Shown here: piece by piece, positions 1 to 9,300 of the stretch
Numbering within the stretch: position 1 is the stretch's first letter
How the letters are laid out: each line of letters starts with the position of its first letter
Origin: Cordylochernes scorpioides
Lineage: Eukaryota > Arthropoda > Arachnida > Pseudoscorpiones > Chernetidae
Direction: 5' to 3'
Length of the DNA: 64,000 nucleotides
NCBI GenBank assembly: GCA_030710605.1
Contig: CP092872.1
Span: forward strand, 98,590,874-98,654,873
Program-made: the position numbers and the translations under genes
Notes under the pieces: model-generated
What the model was told of the DNA's origin: nothing
The model's database searches: none
The model's input: only the letters and a program-made list of their open reading frames with translations

Positions 1-166
1 AAATTTTGAATTATTGTGGTAATTTAAATTACAGATGTTGTAGGCAGCCCCTCTATACCGACCACTCCAATGACAATGATCGATTACTTTTGTCTTAATG
101 TCCAATTGTTTTTTACAGATGTGGCAAGTTTGCTCGTTTAGAAAGTCATTTTTTTGTTGCTCGTTC
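1..166 (-). pseudogene. Maverick/adintovirus-type DNA polymerase B, fragment beyond the gypsy insertion
   Basis: On the minus strand this stretch is open and reads through a cysteine/histidine motif with the order CHIC, then DHCHWSGRYRG, then CNLN. This is the zinc-binding and GxYRGAxHxxCN segment typical of protein-primed family B polymerases of Mavericks/Polintons and adintoviruses. It is the direct continuation of the polB gene at 5361-7053. The two parts are separated only by gypsy copy 1 (171-5356) with its ATAT duplication, and the reading frame of the last codons before the insertion matches the frame used here. The gene runs off the left edge of the window, so the palm-domain catalytic motifs are not visible. 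It is an old copy broken by a retrotransposon. Confidence 0.8.
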
Positions 167-170
167 ATAT

Positions 171-510
171 TGTTGCACCAGGTTGCGGCTTGGCAGACTC
201 TTCAGCCTGGATTCTCTCCTGTGCTGGGTCCTGCATCTTACCAGAGCGTGTTTCAACCATCCTACAAATTTATAAAAGGGAATAACGAGATAAGTCTTCT
301 TTAAGTAGCCACCAGAATCCTTTTTTTATTTTCTCACATCAAAGAGAGCAGTGAAGTCACAGTGTACCTAAATACAAATGATGATAAATTAATAATCTGT
401 TTTAAATAAATATCATAGAATATTTTATATAAAAATAAATAAATATATAATTTAAATTTCAAATATATTAAAACTAATATAAGAAATACGCCATTAATCA
501 TGATGTAACA
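171..510 (-). repeat. 3' LTR of gypsy copy 1
   Basis: 340 bp, matching 5017-5356. The last codons and stop of pol (ending ...LHHD) lie inside it, because the stop at 494-496 is within the repeat. In element orientation it starts TGTTACATCATGATTAA. Confidence 0.95.
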
Positions 511-3500
511 CTTCCCCCTCTCCAGAGGTCGTCACGTCCTCGTGATTGACCTCATCAATTCTTTCAAAATAGGGTTTGATTCTTGAGACATGGACAATCA
601 ATGGGTCTTGGCCAGGATTATCTTTTGGTTCAATTAAGTAATTTACGTTGGACAGCTTCTTTAATATTCTATATGGGCCAAAATATTTTCTCAGTAGTTT
701 CTCACACTTTCCTATTTTCCTAATTGGTGTCCAAACTGCTACTAATTCTCCTGGTTCGTAGCTTCTTTCAATGTGTTTCTTGTCATAGTTCTTTTTCATT
801 CTTTCTTGAGTCTTTATTGTGTTGTTAATAACTAATTTTCTTGTTCTGTTTATTTTGTCTAAGTGATGTTTTATGTATTCATCATAATCATCTTTGTCAA
901 TGTCCACCGAGATATTCCTGTCGTCCAAAAGAGACGTGGGTTCTCTTCCAAACATCAGGAAAAAGGGAGAATATCCTGTGGTTTCCTGAATTGTAGTATT
1001 GTAAGCGTGAGTGATGAATGGGAGTATTTCGTCCCAATTTTTCTGATCAGTGTTCACATACATACTGAGCATATTGATCAATGTTCTATTTAACCGCTCT
1101 GTCAATCCATTAGTCTGGGGATGATAGCTCGTTGTGAAGCAATGTTTAATCTTGCACGTTTTCATCACCTCTTTCATTAAATTACTGGTAAATTGAGAGC
1201 CTCTGTCACTAATAAGATATTGTGGGGCTCCGTGCCGAAGAAAAATATCCTCTACTAGAAATTTAGAAACTTCTTTCACTGTTGCTTCCGAGACTGCTCT
1301 TGTTTCTGCATATCTAGTGTAGTAGTCCGACAGCACGATTATCCATTTTTTCCTGTTTTTCGTAGATGGTAGTGGACCAACAAAGTCAATTCCAATTCTT
1401 TCGAAAGGAAAGTTGGCTGGGGGGATGGGCTGTAGTAGTCCAGAAGGTAATTGGTTTGAGCCTTTCCTACTTTGGCAAAGGTGACACGTCTTAACGAATT
1501 CTGAGACATCCTTTAGCATGGATGGCCAAAAGTATTTACTCTTTATTCGGTACATGGTTCTGGCGACGCCCAGATGGCCATTCGACATATGATTGTGATA
1601 TTCTTTCATAATTTCTCTCTTTTTATTCTCTGGAACCACAAGCAACCACGCCCTGCCTTCAGGGTTCGGGTTTTTCTTAAAGAGGCATCCATCTTCTTCT
1701 TTAAAGTTTTGCGCAATTGATCGCCTGCTTCCATTAAGGTTTTTCTTAACACTTTCGATAAATTTATCCTCTTCGTCTGTTATTTGATTTAAAAATAGCC
1801 TTTCAAAATCCTCATCCCAATCAGTTTCTGGTAAGGGCCCCCTAGATAAGCCATCGGCGTCCAGATGCTTCTTTCCCGATTTATGTATTATATCGAAGTC
1901 ATATTCTTGAATTTTCAATGCCCATCTTGCCAATCGACCTGTTGGATCCTTCAAGTTTTTGAGCCAGCATAAGGCGTGATGGTCTGTTACTATTTTAAAG
2001 TGTCTTCCATAAAGGTAGGGTCGTAATTTTGACATTGACCAGACAACGGCCAGACATTCTTTTTCAGTGGTTGAATAATTTTGCTCCGCTTTACTTAGGG
2101 TACGACTCAAATATGAGATCACCTTCTCTTCACCACCGATGTCTTGGACAAGTGTTGCACCTATGCCGATGTTGGACGCATCAGTATGAACATAAGTAGG
2201 TGCATTTGGATTGAAGTGACCTAAAATTGGTGGACTTAATAGTGCTGTTTTTAGGGTTTGAAACGCTTCCTCTTGTCTTTCTGTCCAGGTAAATGATACA
2301 CTTTTTTTTATAAGGTTGGTCAAAGGGTCAGCAATTTTTGAAAAGTCTTTGATAAATTTTCTATAATATGAACACATTCCCAAAAAGGATTGTACTTCTT
2401 TGACCTTTTTGGGCCGAGGAAAATTTCTGACAGCTTTGATGTTATGTTCCGCGGGTTTTATACCATGTTTGCTCGTTATATAGCCGAGAATCTCCAATTC
2501 TTCAAAAGCAAATCGGCATTTTTTGTCGTTTAACCTTAAATTAGATTCACGAAAACATCTAAAAACAGCTTCAAGTCTTTTGAGGTGCGTTGGAAAATCC
2601 GGGCTATATATGATAACATCATCCAGATAACACAAACAAATTTGCCATCTCAGATTTCCAAGCATATTCTCCATATTTCTCTCAAAGGTAGCAGGCGCGT
2701 TACAAAGTCCAAAAGGCATCACGTTGAATTCATATAATCCATGCGCTGTAGTGAAAGCTGTTTTCTCTTTGTCTCTTTCTTCGACTTCAACTTGCCAATA
2801 TCCAGATCTGAGGTCTATTGCTGAGAAGTGTGTAGATCCTTGGAGAGTATCCATAACTTCGTCTATTCTAGGGATCGGATAGACATCTTTTACCGTCACA
2901 TTATTCAGTTTTCTGTAGTCCACACAAAATCTGTATTTACCATCTCGCTTCTTGACCAATATTACTGGAAAAGACCAGGGGCTAGAAGATGGCCTAATTA
3001 TGCCTTCTGTAAGCATCTCGTCAATTTGCTCTTTTATAATATCTCGTTCTTTAGCACTTACCCGGTAAGGCTTGTGTTTAATTGGCTTCGCGTCTTCTGT
3101 GTCTATCCGATGTTTTGCCAAATTGGTTCTCCCTAATCTCGATGAAAAAAGATCTCCATACCTTTCTAAAACTTGTTTTAACTCCTTCTGTTCCTTTGGT
3201 GAAAGATTTTCGTTTATTTGGAATCTAGGTTCTTCGTTCTTTTCTACCTCTCTTTCTCGACTCACATTTATTTTCGCTGGACTACTTCCAAAAGCCAATG
3301 TTTGGTTTTTCATTATTTTTAACGGTCGAGGATACGGATTAGTTATCCAGATGTGTGTTTCCCTATTTATAACATTGATCAAGCTTCTTGCTAGACGAAG
3401 TCCATTTGTTTGAAACATTTTGCTGCTCTCTTCGATAATATATTCTCCATCCTCTGTTTCTACCAATGCCTTGATCAATTTCATGGAACATTCCGGTACA

Positions 3501-3961
3501 ATGGAATCCTTGGCACTCTTTATTTTCAACATTTCAAAATTGATTTCGTCATGATTATTCGTCAAATCATATTTTATAGTTTCTTGCTTACAATCTATTT
3601 TTGCGTTCATTTTCTTAAGGAAATCTCTCCCAAGAATTAATGTCCGTAAATGCGTTTTCAATATCACAAAGTTGTGTGATAATGTTTCGTCATCAATTTT
3701 TATATTTAAAAATATACTTCCTACCATGTCCAATTTTTTTCCATCGGGTCCTGCACAAATTTTTGCGAGTTTACTTATACCATGGCCTGTATCGAGGGCC
3801 GTTCTGAGGTCGACCACTGAGAGGTCAGCGCCTGTATCAACCAAAGCTTCAAAAGTCCCTATCTTGTCCACATTAATTTTTAATTTGTATTTAGGGTCCA
3901 ACTTCTTGATTCCGTTTATGGTCGACTTGCTTTGATTGACAGATTCAGGCGCGACGCTTAG
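494..3961 (-). CDS. pol: gypsy copy 1 Pol polyprotein (protease, RT, RNase H, integrase)
   Basis: The frame is open from the shift site at 3961-3967 to 494. The first in-frame ATG is at 3901 and gives 1135 residues. Counted from that ATG, an aspartic protease DTGA motif is near residue 22, reverse transcriptase with YLDD near 424, then RNase H (TDAS, TDHH motifs). Integrase follows with an HHCC zinc finger (CHLCQSRKG end) and a DDE core (GIDFVGP, DRGSQFT, NGLTERLNR). The order PR-RT-RH-IN with no envelope gene defines a Ty3/gypsy (Metaviridae) Pol. It overlaps the end of gag in the -1 frame, so it is probably made as Gag-Pol by ribosomal frameshifting rather than from the internal ATG. No break is visible, so this copy could be active. 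Confidence 0.93.
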   Translation of the reverse strand, partial: LSVAPESVNQSKSTINGIKKLDPKYKLKINVDKIGTFEALVDTGADLSVVDLRTALDTGHGISKLAKICAGPDGKKLDMVGSIFLNIKIDDETLSHNFVILKTHLRTLILGRDFLKKMNAKIDCKQETIKYDLTNNHDEINFEMLKIKSAKDSIVPECSMKLIKALVETEDGEYIIEESSKMFQTNGLRLARSLINVINRETHIWITNPYPRPLKIMKNQTLAFGSSPAKINVSREREVEKNEEPRFQINENLSPKEQKELKQVLERYGDLFSSRLGRTNLAKHRIDTEDAKPIKHKPYRVSAKERDIIKEQIDEMLTEGIIRPSSSPWSFPVILVKKRDGKYRFCVDYRKLNNVTVKDVYPIPRIDEVMDTLQGSTHFSAIDLRSGYWQVEVEERDKEKTAFTTAHGLYEFNVMPFGLCNAPATFERNMENMLGNLRWQICLCYLDDVIIYSPDFPTHLKRLEAVFRCFRESNLRLNDKKCRFAFEELEILGYITSKHGIKPAEHNIKAVRNFPRPKKVKEVQSFLGMCSYYRKFIKDFSKIADPLTNLIKKSVSFTWTERQEEAFQTLKTALLSPPILGHFNPNAPTYVHTDASNIGIGATLVQDIGGEEKVISYLSRTLSKAEQNYSTTEKECLAVVWSMSKLRPYLYGRHFKIVTDHHALCWLKNLKDPTGRLARWALKIQEYDFDIIHKSGKKHLDADGLSRGPLPETDWDEDFERLFLNQITDEEDKFIESVKKNLNGSRRSIAQNFKEEDGCLFKKNPNPEGRAWLLVVPENKKREIMKEYHNHMSNGHLGVARTMYRIKSKYFWPSMLKDVSEFVKTCHLCQSRKGSNQLPSGLLQPIPPANFPFERIGIDFVGPLPSTKNRKKWIIVLSDYYTRYAETRAVSEATVKEVSKFLVEDIFLRHGAPQYLISDRGSQFTSNLMKEVMKTCKIKHCFTTSYHPQTNGLTERLNRTLINMLSMYVNTDQKNWDEILPFITHAYNTTIQETTGYSPFFLMFGREPTSLLDDRNISVDIDKDDYDEYIKHHLDKINRTRKLVINNTIKTQERMKKNYDKKHIERSYEPGELVAVWTPIRKIGKCEKLLRKYFGPYRILKKLSNVNYLIEPKDNPGQDPLIVHVSRIKPYFERIDEVNHEDVTTSGEGEVLHHD

Positions 3962-3967
3962 TTTAAA
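3958..3967 (-). promoter_or_regulatory. -1 ribosomal frameshift heptamer TTTAAAC at the gag stop (copy 1)
   Basis: In the gag frame the sequence is T TTA AAC followed at once by TAA. T-TTA-AAC has the X-XXY-YYZ form and is one of the most efficient known -1 slippery heptamers. After a -1 slip the frame continues CTA AGC GTC... with no stop into pol. The same heptamer is at the same place in copy 2, although the copies differ just downstream. Confidence 0.85.
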
Positions 3968-5106
3968 TCTTCCAACACGGAATATCTATTCCGGGTAGGA
4001 ATATTTGTCTGTGTGCTATGACATACATCAGCATAAAGCCGAGGTCCTGATTTCTCTGATGTTTCATTCATTTGGCATTTTTCTTCGACCTTCTCTTGGG
4101 TATCTGCTGGATCCTCTTCTAGGATTCTTATAAACTTGACCCTACAATAACGGGCCACGTGCCCTGGCTTGTTACATTTAAAGCAGATTGGTCTTCCATC
4201 TTCTGTCCTATTTTTGCTCACTTCTTGGCTTTTATTGTAAGTGTTTCTCTGAAGGTTTGGTTTCGGCACAAAGTTAGGATTATAAGGACGTCTAGGGGTA
4301 GAGGGCTGGGGAAAGTTGTTTCGATACTGTCTGGGGGTAGGAGGGGAGTCGTTCTTGTAATTATTGGAAACAGGGGCTTGGGGCCTGGAAGTGGTCTGGT
4401 AGTTTCGTGCGGCAGTCGGCGGCACGTACCTCGATTGTTGTTGGGGTCTAGAATAGCGTGGACCGTTATATAGGTTTCTGGATTTCTCCACACGTTCCCG
4501 ATACTTCTTTTCAAAATAATCCATTTTCTTGCACACAACAAGAAGGTCATCGGTCGTTTTAGGAGGGTTCAGGTAGAGCGCGAATGAGTACTCTTTTTTC
4601 AGTCCTCCAATAACATGTTCAATTTTTGTTTCTTCTTCCATTGCGGGGTCAACCTTGTTGCACAACACTAGAATGTCTTCCGCGAACCTGATTGCTGGTT
4701 CATTCCAGTGTTGCATTCTGTTGAGCTTCATTCTAAGTTCTTCTTTATTCGCGTCCAAAGAAAAATCCTGAATGAGGCGGATTTTAATATTTTCCCAGCT
4801 CGTGAAACTAGCTTTGTGTAAATTCAACCAGGTTTTAGCGCTTCCCGTCATGTTCATGGCGGCATAACGAGAGATAATGTAGTCTGCCCAATGGTACAAG
4901 AAGCCAATTTCTTCAAGAGATTCAATCCATGGGCGAGGGTCTTCCGTTCCATCATACTTGGGGATGTCGATGTTGGGATTCAGGACAACTGGGTCGGAAC
5001 TAGCATCTCTACCAATTGTTGCACCAGGTTGCGGCTTGGCAGACTCTTCAGCCTGGATTCTCTCCTGTGCTAGGTCCTGCATCTTACCAGAGCGTGTTTC
5101 AACCAT
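3958..5106 (-). CDS. gag: gypsy copy 1 Gag
   Basis: 382 residues. The central part resembles the retrotransposon gag domain (tryptophan-rich, WADYI and TWLNLHK segments). A proline/arginine-rich stretch follows, and then one CCHC zinc knuckle, CFKCNKPGHVARYC, spaced C-x2-C-x4-H-x4-C, for RNA binding. The start codon at 5104-5106 lies inside the 5' LTR (5017-5356), so the first thirty or so codons are duplicated in the 3' LTR. A TATA-like TATAAAT lies only about 15 bp upstream of this ATG, so the true RNA start may fall inside the frame and translation may begin at a later Met. It ends GAT TTA AAC TAA, which contains the slippery heptamer. Confidence 0.92.
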   Translation of the reverse strand: MVETRSGKMQDLAQERIQAEESAKPQPGATIGRDASSDPVVLNPNIDIPKYDGTEDPRPWIESLEEIGFLYHWADYIISRYAAMNMTGSAKTWLNLHKASFTSWENIKIRLIQDFSLDANKEELRMKLNRMQHWNEPAIRFAEDILVLCNKVDPAMEEETKIEHVIGGLKKEYSFALYLNPPKTTDDLLVVCKKMDYFEKKYRERVEKSRNLYNGPRYSRPQQQSRYVPPTAARNYQTTSRPQAPVSNNYKNDSPPTPRQYRNNFPQPSTPRRPYNPNFVPKPNLQRNTYNKSQEVSKNRTEDGRPICFKCNKPGHVARYCRVKFIRILEEDPADTQEKVEEKCQMNETSEKSGPRLYADVCHSTQTNIPTRNRYSVLEDLN

Positions 5107-5356
5107 CCTACAAATTTATAAAAGGGAATAACGAGATAAGTCTTCTTTAAGTAGCCACCAGAATCCTTTTTTTATTTTCTCACATCAAAGAGAGCAGTGA
5201 AGTCACAGTGTACCTAAATACAAATGATGATAAATTAATAATCTGTTTTAAATAAATATCATAGAATATTTTATATAAAAATAAATAAATATATAATTTA
5301 AATTTCAAATATATTAAAACTAATATAAGAAATACGCCATTAATCATGATGTAACA
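5017..5356 (-). repeat. 5' LTR of gypsy copy 1
   Basis: 340 bp, one visible difference from the LTR at 171-510. It contains the TATA-like sequence and the gag start codon. Confidence 0.95.
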
Positions 5357-5360
5357 ATAT

Positions 5361-7053
5361 CGACGGAAGGATATTTTCTGAGGCGTTATTTTAGCTTTGA
5401 AACTGTTGAGAATAAACTCAACAAGAACTTTTCCGCCGGATTCTCGCCGCGATAAATTTCTTTGTGGACGATATTTGACTCCGGATCTACCACGATATAG
5501 CAATACGAACACGGTACGTGGACAGAGTATTTGGAAGGGTCGGGGTTGGGCTGTAAAATGGCTTCGAAATCTGCATATATAGCGAAGATCTGCTTAAAAT
5601 TATTAGAAAATTTGGAAAATGAAAGCTTAGAACCTTCTTTTGGATATTTGACACGTTGAGCTCCGTGAACCCTACATGTTTTTTTCATGCTCCATTACCA
5701 ATTCTTTTGATTTGAAAGAATACAGACAATAGTGACAAACGTAGAGCGATTTTGAGTCAAAAAGACGATTGAAGTGCCTAATCAGAAAATAATGGCTTTT
5801 ATATATAAATAAATTTATTTCTTTGCTATCTACATTTTCGGAAAGCTGGAGGGGGAAGATTTCTTTTTCCTCTACACTATAAACATTGATCGCGAGAGAA
5901 TTTAGCTCCTCAAAATGTTTAATGCGTTCGCGTGGCATTGGAGCTGGTATAACGCCTTTGAGATTAGAAAGAAAAGGTTCGTAGTGCTTAGAACGGTGAG
6001 GATTGCTAGATACTGGGTATAAGGCAGCAAGGATAGAGTAATAAAAACACATGTCATCGGGTGCATTTATGTTAAGTAGTGCCCTTCTATTCGCGATAAA
6101 AGCCGGTGGTTTAACACCTTGACACCCAGCATACATCGGCGTATATCTACCTATATTTAAATTAATTTCTAATAAGTTTGAAAATATAAAAGATGACCCC
6201 TCTTTATTGTATGTTAATAGTCTATTGTAAATTTGGCTTAGGGATTCTTTAACTAACCCATTCAACATTGATGGGGTAAACACACGCTGACACTTGGAAA
6301 CAAAATGGGCTCGCCTACCTGAAGCATCATTTGTCTTGATAAGTTCCACTTCCGTTTGTAGAAAAAATCGGATGGTCTTATGTCGCTGCAAGGCCTGTTG
6401 CAGAATGTCGATGATATCTGCTTCGAAGCTGTCAAGTTTTTCCTCTAGGCTGAAAACATAAATATATTAAGTATATAATTTATAATAAATATTCCTTCTT
6501 CTTACCTCGAAAAATGAAATTCCGCCTCTAGAATCCTGCTTAATGTGAGGTCGTCGACTGTGGGAGCGTTGTCGAGCCCACCCTGCTCGGGAATTCCGAG
6601 CACTTGCTCTATATCTAGTGGTGAGAGGTGAGAAAGTTCGCCTGGCATACACACATCCTGTGGTGATCCAAGAATATGTATCAAATCGTCCGCTGAAAGT
6701 TCTTCCATACAGACATCTCCCGATGATCCGAGAACTTGTTCCAATTCACAAGAGAGGTCTGGAAGTACATCTTCCATACCTTCGGTCGAGCGGAAAGACC
6801 ACCTTTCTAGATAGCCATTGAGCGCACTTGTCTCCAAGCGTAGACACCTAAAAAAATAATAATAAATATATATATCAGGTTAATTCCATTCCAAATGAAA
6901 AAAACATTAGCGTATTGGTTAACTCCATTGTTCTAATGTTTTTTTTTGCTAGGTTCAAATCTCATTGAAATATTTTTTTTTAATTACCTAGTAAAGTTTT
7001 TCTGATTATGAGAAAAACACATTCAATAAAACAAGAAACAAAACTTACCTCAT
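5361..7053 (-). pseudogene. Spliced protein-primed DNA polymerase B gene of a Maverick/adintovirus-like endogenous element, 5' part, broken
   Basis: Three exons can be read on the minus strand. Exon 1 is a 5-nt ATG-AG piece at 7049-7053 with donor GTAAGT. Exon 2 is 6506-6847 (acceptor TTTTTTTAG, donor GTAAGA). Exon 3 runs from 6449 into the gypsy insertion. Phases match at both joints. Exon 2 encodes an acidic N-terminal region with a repeated LGxxxDVCM-like module. Exon 3 carries the N-terminal polB region, a CHYC...H C2H2-like finger and the exonuclease I motif YADFEAI of family B polymerases. Breaks: a frame change in a run of seven A near 5683-5689, an in-frame TAA at 5386-5388, and the gypsy copy 1 insertion at 5357-5360. 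The gene resumes at 166-1. Family assignment rests on motif recognition; Maverick, adintovirus and bidnavirus polymerases are related. Confidence 0.75.
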
Positions 7054-7129
7054 GTTGGAAAAATTTAAATCCGAAACTGCTTGGTCCAGCTATCTAACAC
7101 CGTCACTTGCTCCAAAAAACCAAAAGGTG

Positions 7130-7245
7130 AAACTACTTTTTATAATGGAAGGGGGAGGAGTTTTCTTGTCGTCAGCATGTGGGCGGATTTTTTATACTCG
7201 CTTTTTTGTCGTCATCATGTGGGTGAAATTTTACAATAGTAAAGC
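7130..7245 (-). promoter_or_regulatory. Promoter-like region with duplicated TATA unit upstream of the endogenous polB gene
   Basis: On the minus strand TATAAAAAG lies near 7135-7143, about 85 bp before the ATG at 7051-7053. A second TATAAAAAA lies near 7190-7197. Each is linked to a copy of a CCACATGNTGACGACAA motif, so about 40-45 bp is present twice in tandem. This layout fits a compact viral-type promoter. No expression can be inferred. Confidence 0.45.
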
Positions 7246-7441
7246 TATGACATTTAAAAATATACACTTTTTTTTTAAACATATTTGTGACACATATTTC
7301 CATAAATGTTAAATTAGTTGGTAAAAGATATGACAGATTTTTTTTTAATGAGCACACACTTTTTTTTGTTTTTAACATGAACTTTATTACATTTTAAACA
7401 CAAATATAAGTGTTCATAGAGTCCTTCTATACATTTTTCCT

Positions 7442-7834
7442 CTAAGTGTTGTTGTCTTCTTCTTCGTGATTGCAAGCCTGGATTTGCAAGACCGAATTGC
7501 AAGCTTGGGAATAAGCTTCGATTATTTTTTCAAATAATTCTTTTGAATAAAACCATGCATCACCTTCACACTCAGGTGTGTGCCTAAAATGGTCCAAAAA
7601 ATCGTAATAATCTTCAATAAAATTTCCACTTTCATCATACATTTGAAATAAATGGTTTTTAAAAAACCTATTAAAATAGGAAACATTTCTTTCTTCTTCT
7701 TTAGTAGAATATTCGAATGAAATAGGGAATTCATAAATTACATCTACAAATTGATTCTTTTTTAATAAAAGACCTTTCTCCAAAATTGTTTCAATAACTT
7801 CTTTAACTAAATTTGGCAAAATCTTTACTTCCAT
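7442..7834 (-). CDS. Hypothetical acidic protein of the endogenous viral-like element
   Basis: 130 residues from the ATG at 7832-7834. The frame is also open 10 codons further upstream, to a splice-acceptor-like TTGTCAG near 7865, so an upstream exon may exist or may have been separated by gypsy copy 2 inserted at 7890. The product is mainly helical and acidic at its end (EEEDNNT). I do not recognise the family. It lies on the same strand as, and 5' of, the polB gene and has similar AT-rich codon use, so it is probably another gene of the same element. Confidence 0.4.
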   Translation of the reverse strand: MEVKILPNLVKEVIETILEKGLLLKKNQFVDVIYEFPISFEYSTKEEERNVSYFNRFFKNHLFQMYDESGNFIEDYYDFLDHFRHTPECEGDAWFYSKELFEKIIEAYSQACNSVLQIQACNHEEEDNNT

Positions 7835-7889
7835 GTTGCTTTCACTCTGTATGAAAGCTGACAATATGAGAAAATATCGGCCTATATAT

Positions 7890-8226
7890 TGTTACATCAT
7901 GATTAATGGCGTATTTCTTATATCATTTTTAATATATTTGAAATTTAAATTATATATTTATTTATTTTTATATTCTATGATATTTATTTAAAACAGATTA
8001 TTTTTTAGATTATCATCATTTGTATTTAGGTACACGTGTGACTTCACTGCTCTCTTTGATGTGAGGAAATAAATAAATTATTCTGGAGGCTACTTAAAGT
8101 AGACTTATCTCATTATTCCCTTATATAATTTGTAGGATGGTTGAAACACGCTCTGGTAAGATGCAAGACCCAGCACAGGAGAGAATCATGCCTGAAGAGT
8201 CTGCCAAGCCGCAACCTGGTGCAACA
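7890..8226 (+). repeat. 5' LTR of gypsy copy 2
   Basis: 337 bp, identical by eye to 12750-13086. It has TATATAA near 8122 and the gag ATG at 8137 inside the LTR. The likely primer-binding site (TGGTAGAGATGC, from 8229) therefore falls within gag codons. Confidence 0.95.
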
Positions 8227-9300
8227 ATTGGTAGAGATGCTAGTTCCGACCCAGTTGTCCTGAATCCCAACATCGACATCCCCAAGTTTGATGGAACGGA
8301 AGACCCTCGCCCATGGATTGAATCTCTTGAAGAAATTGGCTTCCTGTACCATTGGGCAGACTACATTATCTCTCGTTACGCTGCCATGAATATTATTGGT
8401 AGCGCCAAAACCTGGCTGAACCTACACAAGATAAGTTTCACCAGCTGGGAAAATTTCAAGAGCCGCCTAATTCAGGATTTTGCCTCAGACGCCAACAAAG
8501 AAGAAATGAAGATGAGGCTAAACAGAATGCAGCAGTGGAATGAACCTGCAATCAGGTTCGCAGAGGATATCCTTGTACTGTGCAACAAGGTCGACCCCCA
8601 AATGGAAGAAGAGACTAAAATAAACTGGGTTATTGGAGGGTTAAAGAAAGAATACTCTTTTGCCCTTCACCTAAACCCTCCTAAAAATACCAATGAACTT
8701 CTAGAAATTTGTAAAAAGCTGGATTTGTTCGAAAAGAATTACCAAGAACGTGCAGAAAAATCAAAAGCTCTTTATAATGGACCACGCTCTCCTCGTCCCC
8801 ATCATCAAGAGCAATGGAAGAATGCTACGTCGTTCAGAAGACCATATCAGAACACCTCCAAGCCCCAGGCCCCCGCTCCGAGGTACTACCAGAACACCTC
8901 CAAGCCCCAGGCCCCCACTCCGAGGTATTACCAGAACAAGCCTCTGCCCCAGGTATCTGCCCCTAGACGATCTTACACTCCCAATCCTGAGCCAAAACCG
9001 GTCTACCCAAGTAAAACATACAATAAGAATCCAAATTCAAATAGGAATAGGACAGAAGACGGGAGACCAATATGTTTCAAGTGTAACAAGCCAGGACACG
9101 TAGCGCGGTATTGCAGAGTCAGGTTTGTAAGAATTGTGGAAGAGGACCCCATAGTTACACAAGACAAGGTCGAAGAAGAAATCCGAATGGATAATGGAAC
9201 TCAGAAGTCGAGACCTCTGCTCTACGCGGACGTAAGTAATAGCCCGTACTCGAGTATCCCTACAAGGAATAGATATGCCGCATTAGAAGATTTAAACTAA
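8137..9300 (+). CDS. gag: gypsy copy 2 Gag
   Basis: 387 residues, uninterrupted, colinear with Gag of copy 1. Features are the gag capsid-like region, then a proline-rich linker in which a 13-residue unit rich in YYQNTSKPQAP is repeated in tandem (8842-8940; copy 1 lacks this expansion). A CCHC knuckle CFKCNKPGHVARYC follows near residue 315. The last codons are TTA AAC TAA on the slippery heptamer at 9291-9297. The start codon is inside the LTR. Confidence 0.92.
   Translation: MVETRSGKMQDPAQERIMPEESAKPQPGATIGRDASSDPVVLNPNIDIPKFDGTEDPRPWIESLEEIGFLYHWADYIISRYAAMNIIGSAKTWLNLHKISFTSWENFKSRLIQDFASDANKEEMKMRLNRMQQWNEPAIRFAEDILVLCNKVDPQMEEETKINWVIGGLKKEYSFALHLNPPKNTNELLEICKKLDLFEKNYQERAEKSKALYNGPRSPRPHHQEQWKNATSFRRPYQNTSKPQAPAPRYYQNTSKPQAPTPRYYQNKPLPQVSAPRRSYTPNPEPKPVYPSKTYNKNPNSNRNRTEDGRPICFKCNKPGHVARYCRVRFVRIVEEDPIVTQDKVEEEIRMDNGTQKSRPLLYADVSNSPYSSIPTRNRYAALEDLN
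9291..9300 (+). promoter_or_regulatory. -1 frameshift heptamer TTTAAAC at the gag stop (copy 2)
   Basis: T-TTA-AAC at 9291-9297, followed by the gag stop TAA at 9298-9300. The -1 frame is open from there into the protease region. Confidence 0.85.

Larger units (their letters stand above)
171..5356 (-). mobile_element. Ty3/gypsy LTR retrotransposon copy 1 (nearly intact)
   Basis: Two 340-bp direct repeats (171-510 and 5017-5356) begin TG and end CA in element orientation and differ by a single base that I can see (G or A near 226/5072). The element is flanked by ATAT at 167-170 and 5357-5360, a 4-bp target duplication. Gag and pol frames are both uninterrupted. The low LTR divergence argues for a recent insertion. 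It lies in an endogenous polB gene, in the same orientation as that gene. The purine run just before the 3' LTR codes for the end of pol. Confidence 0.95.

Noticed and set aside
4159-4550. Overlapping frames of about 104-110 codons in gag
   Set aside because: Alternative frames of the proline-rich part of Gag; not conserved in copy 2.
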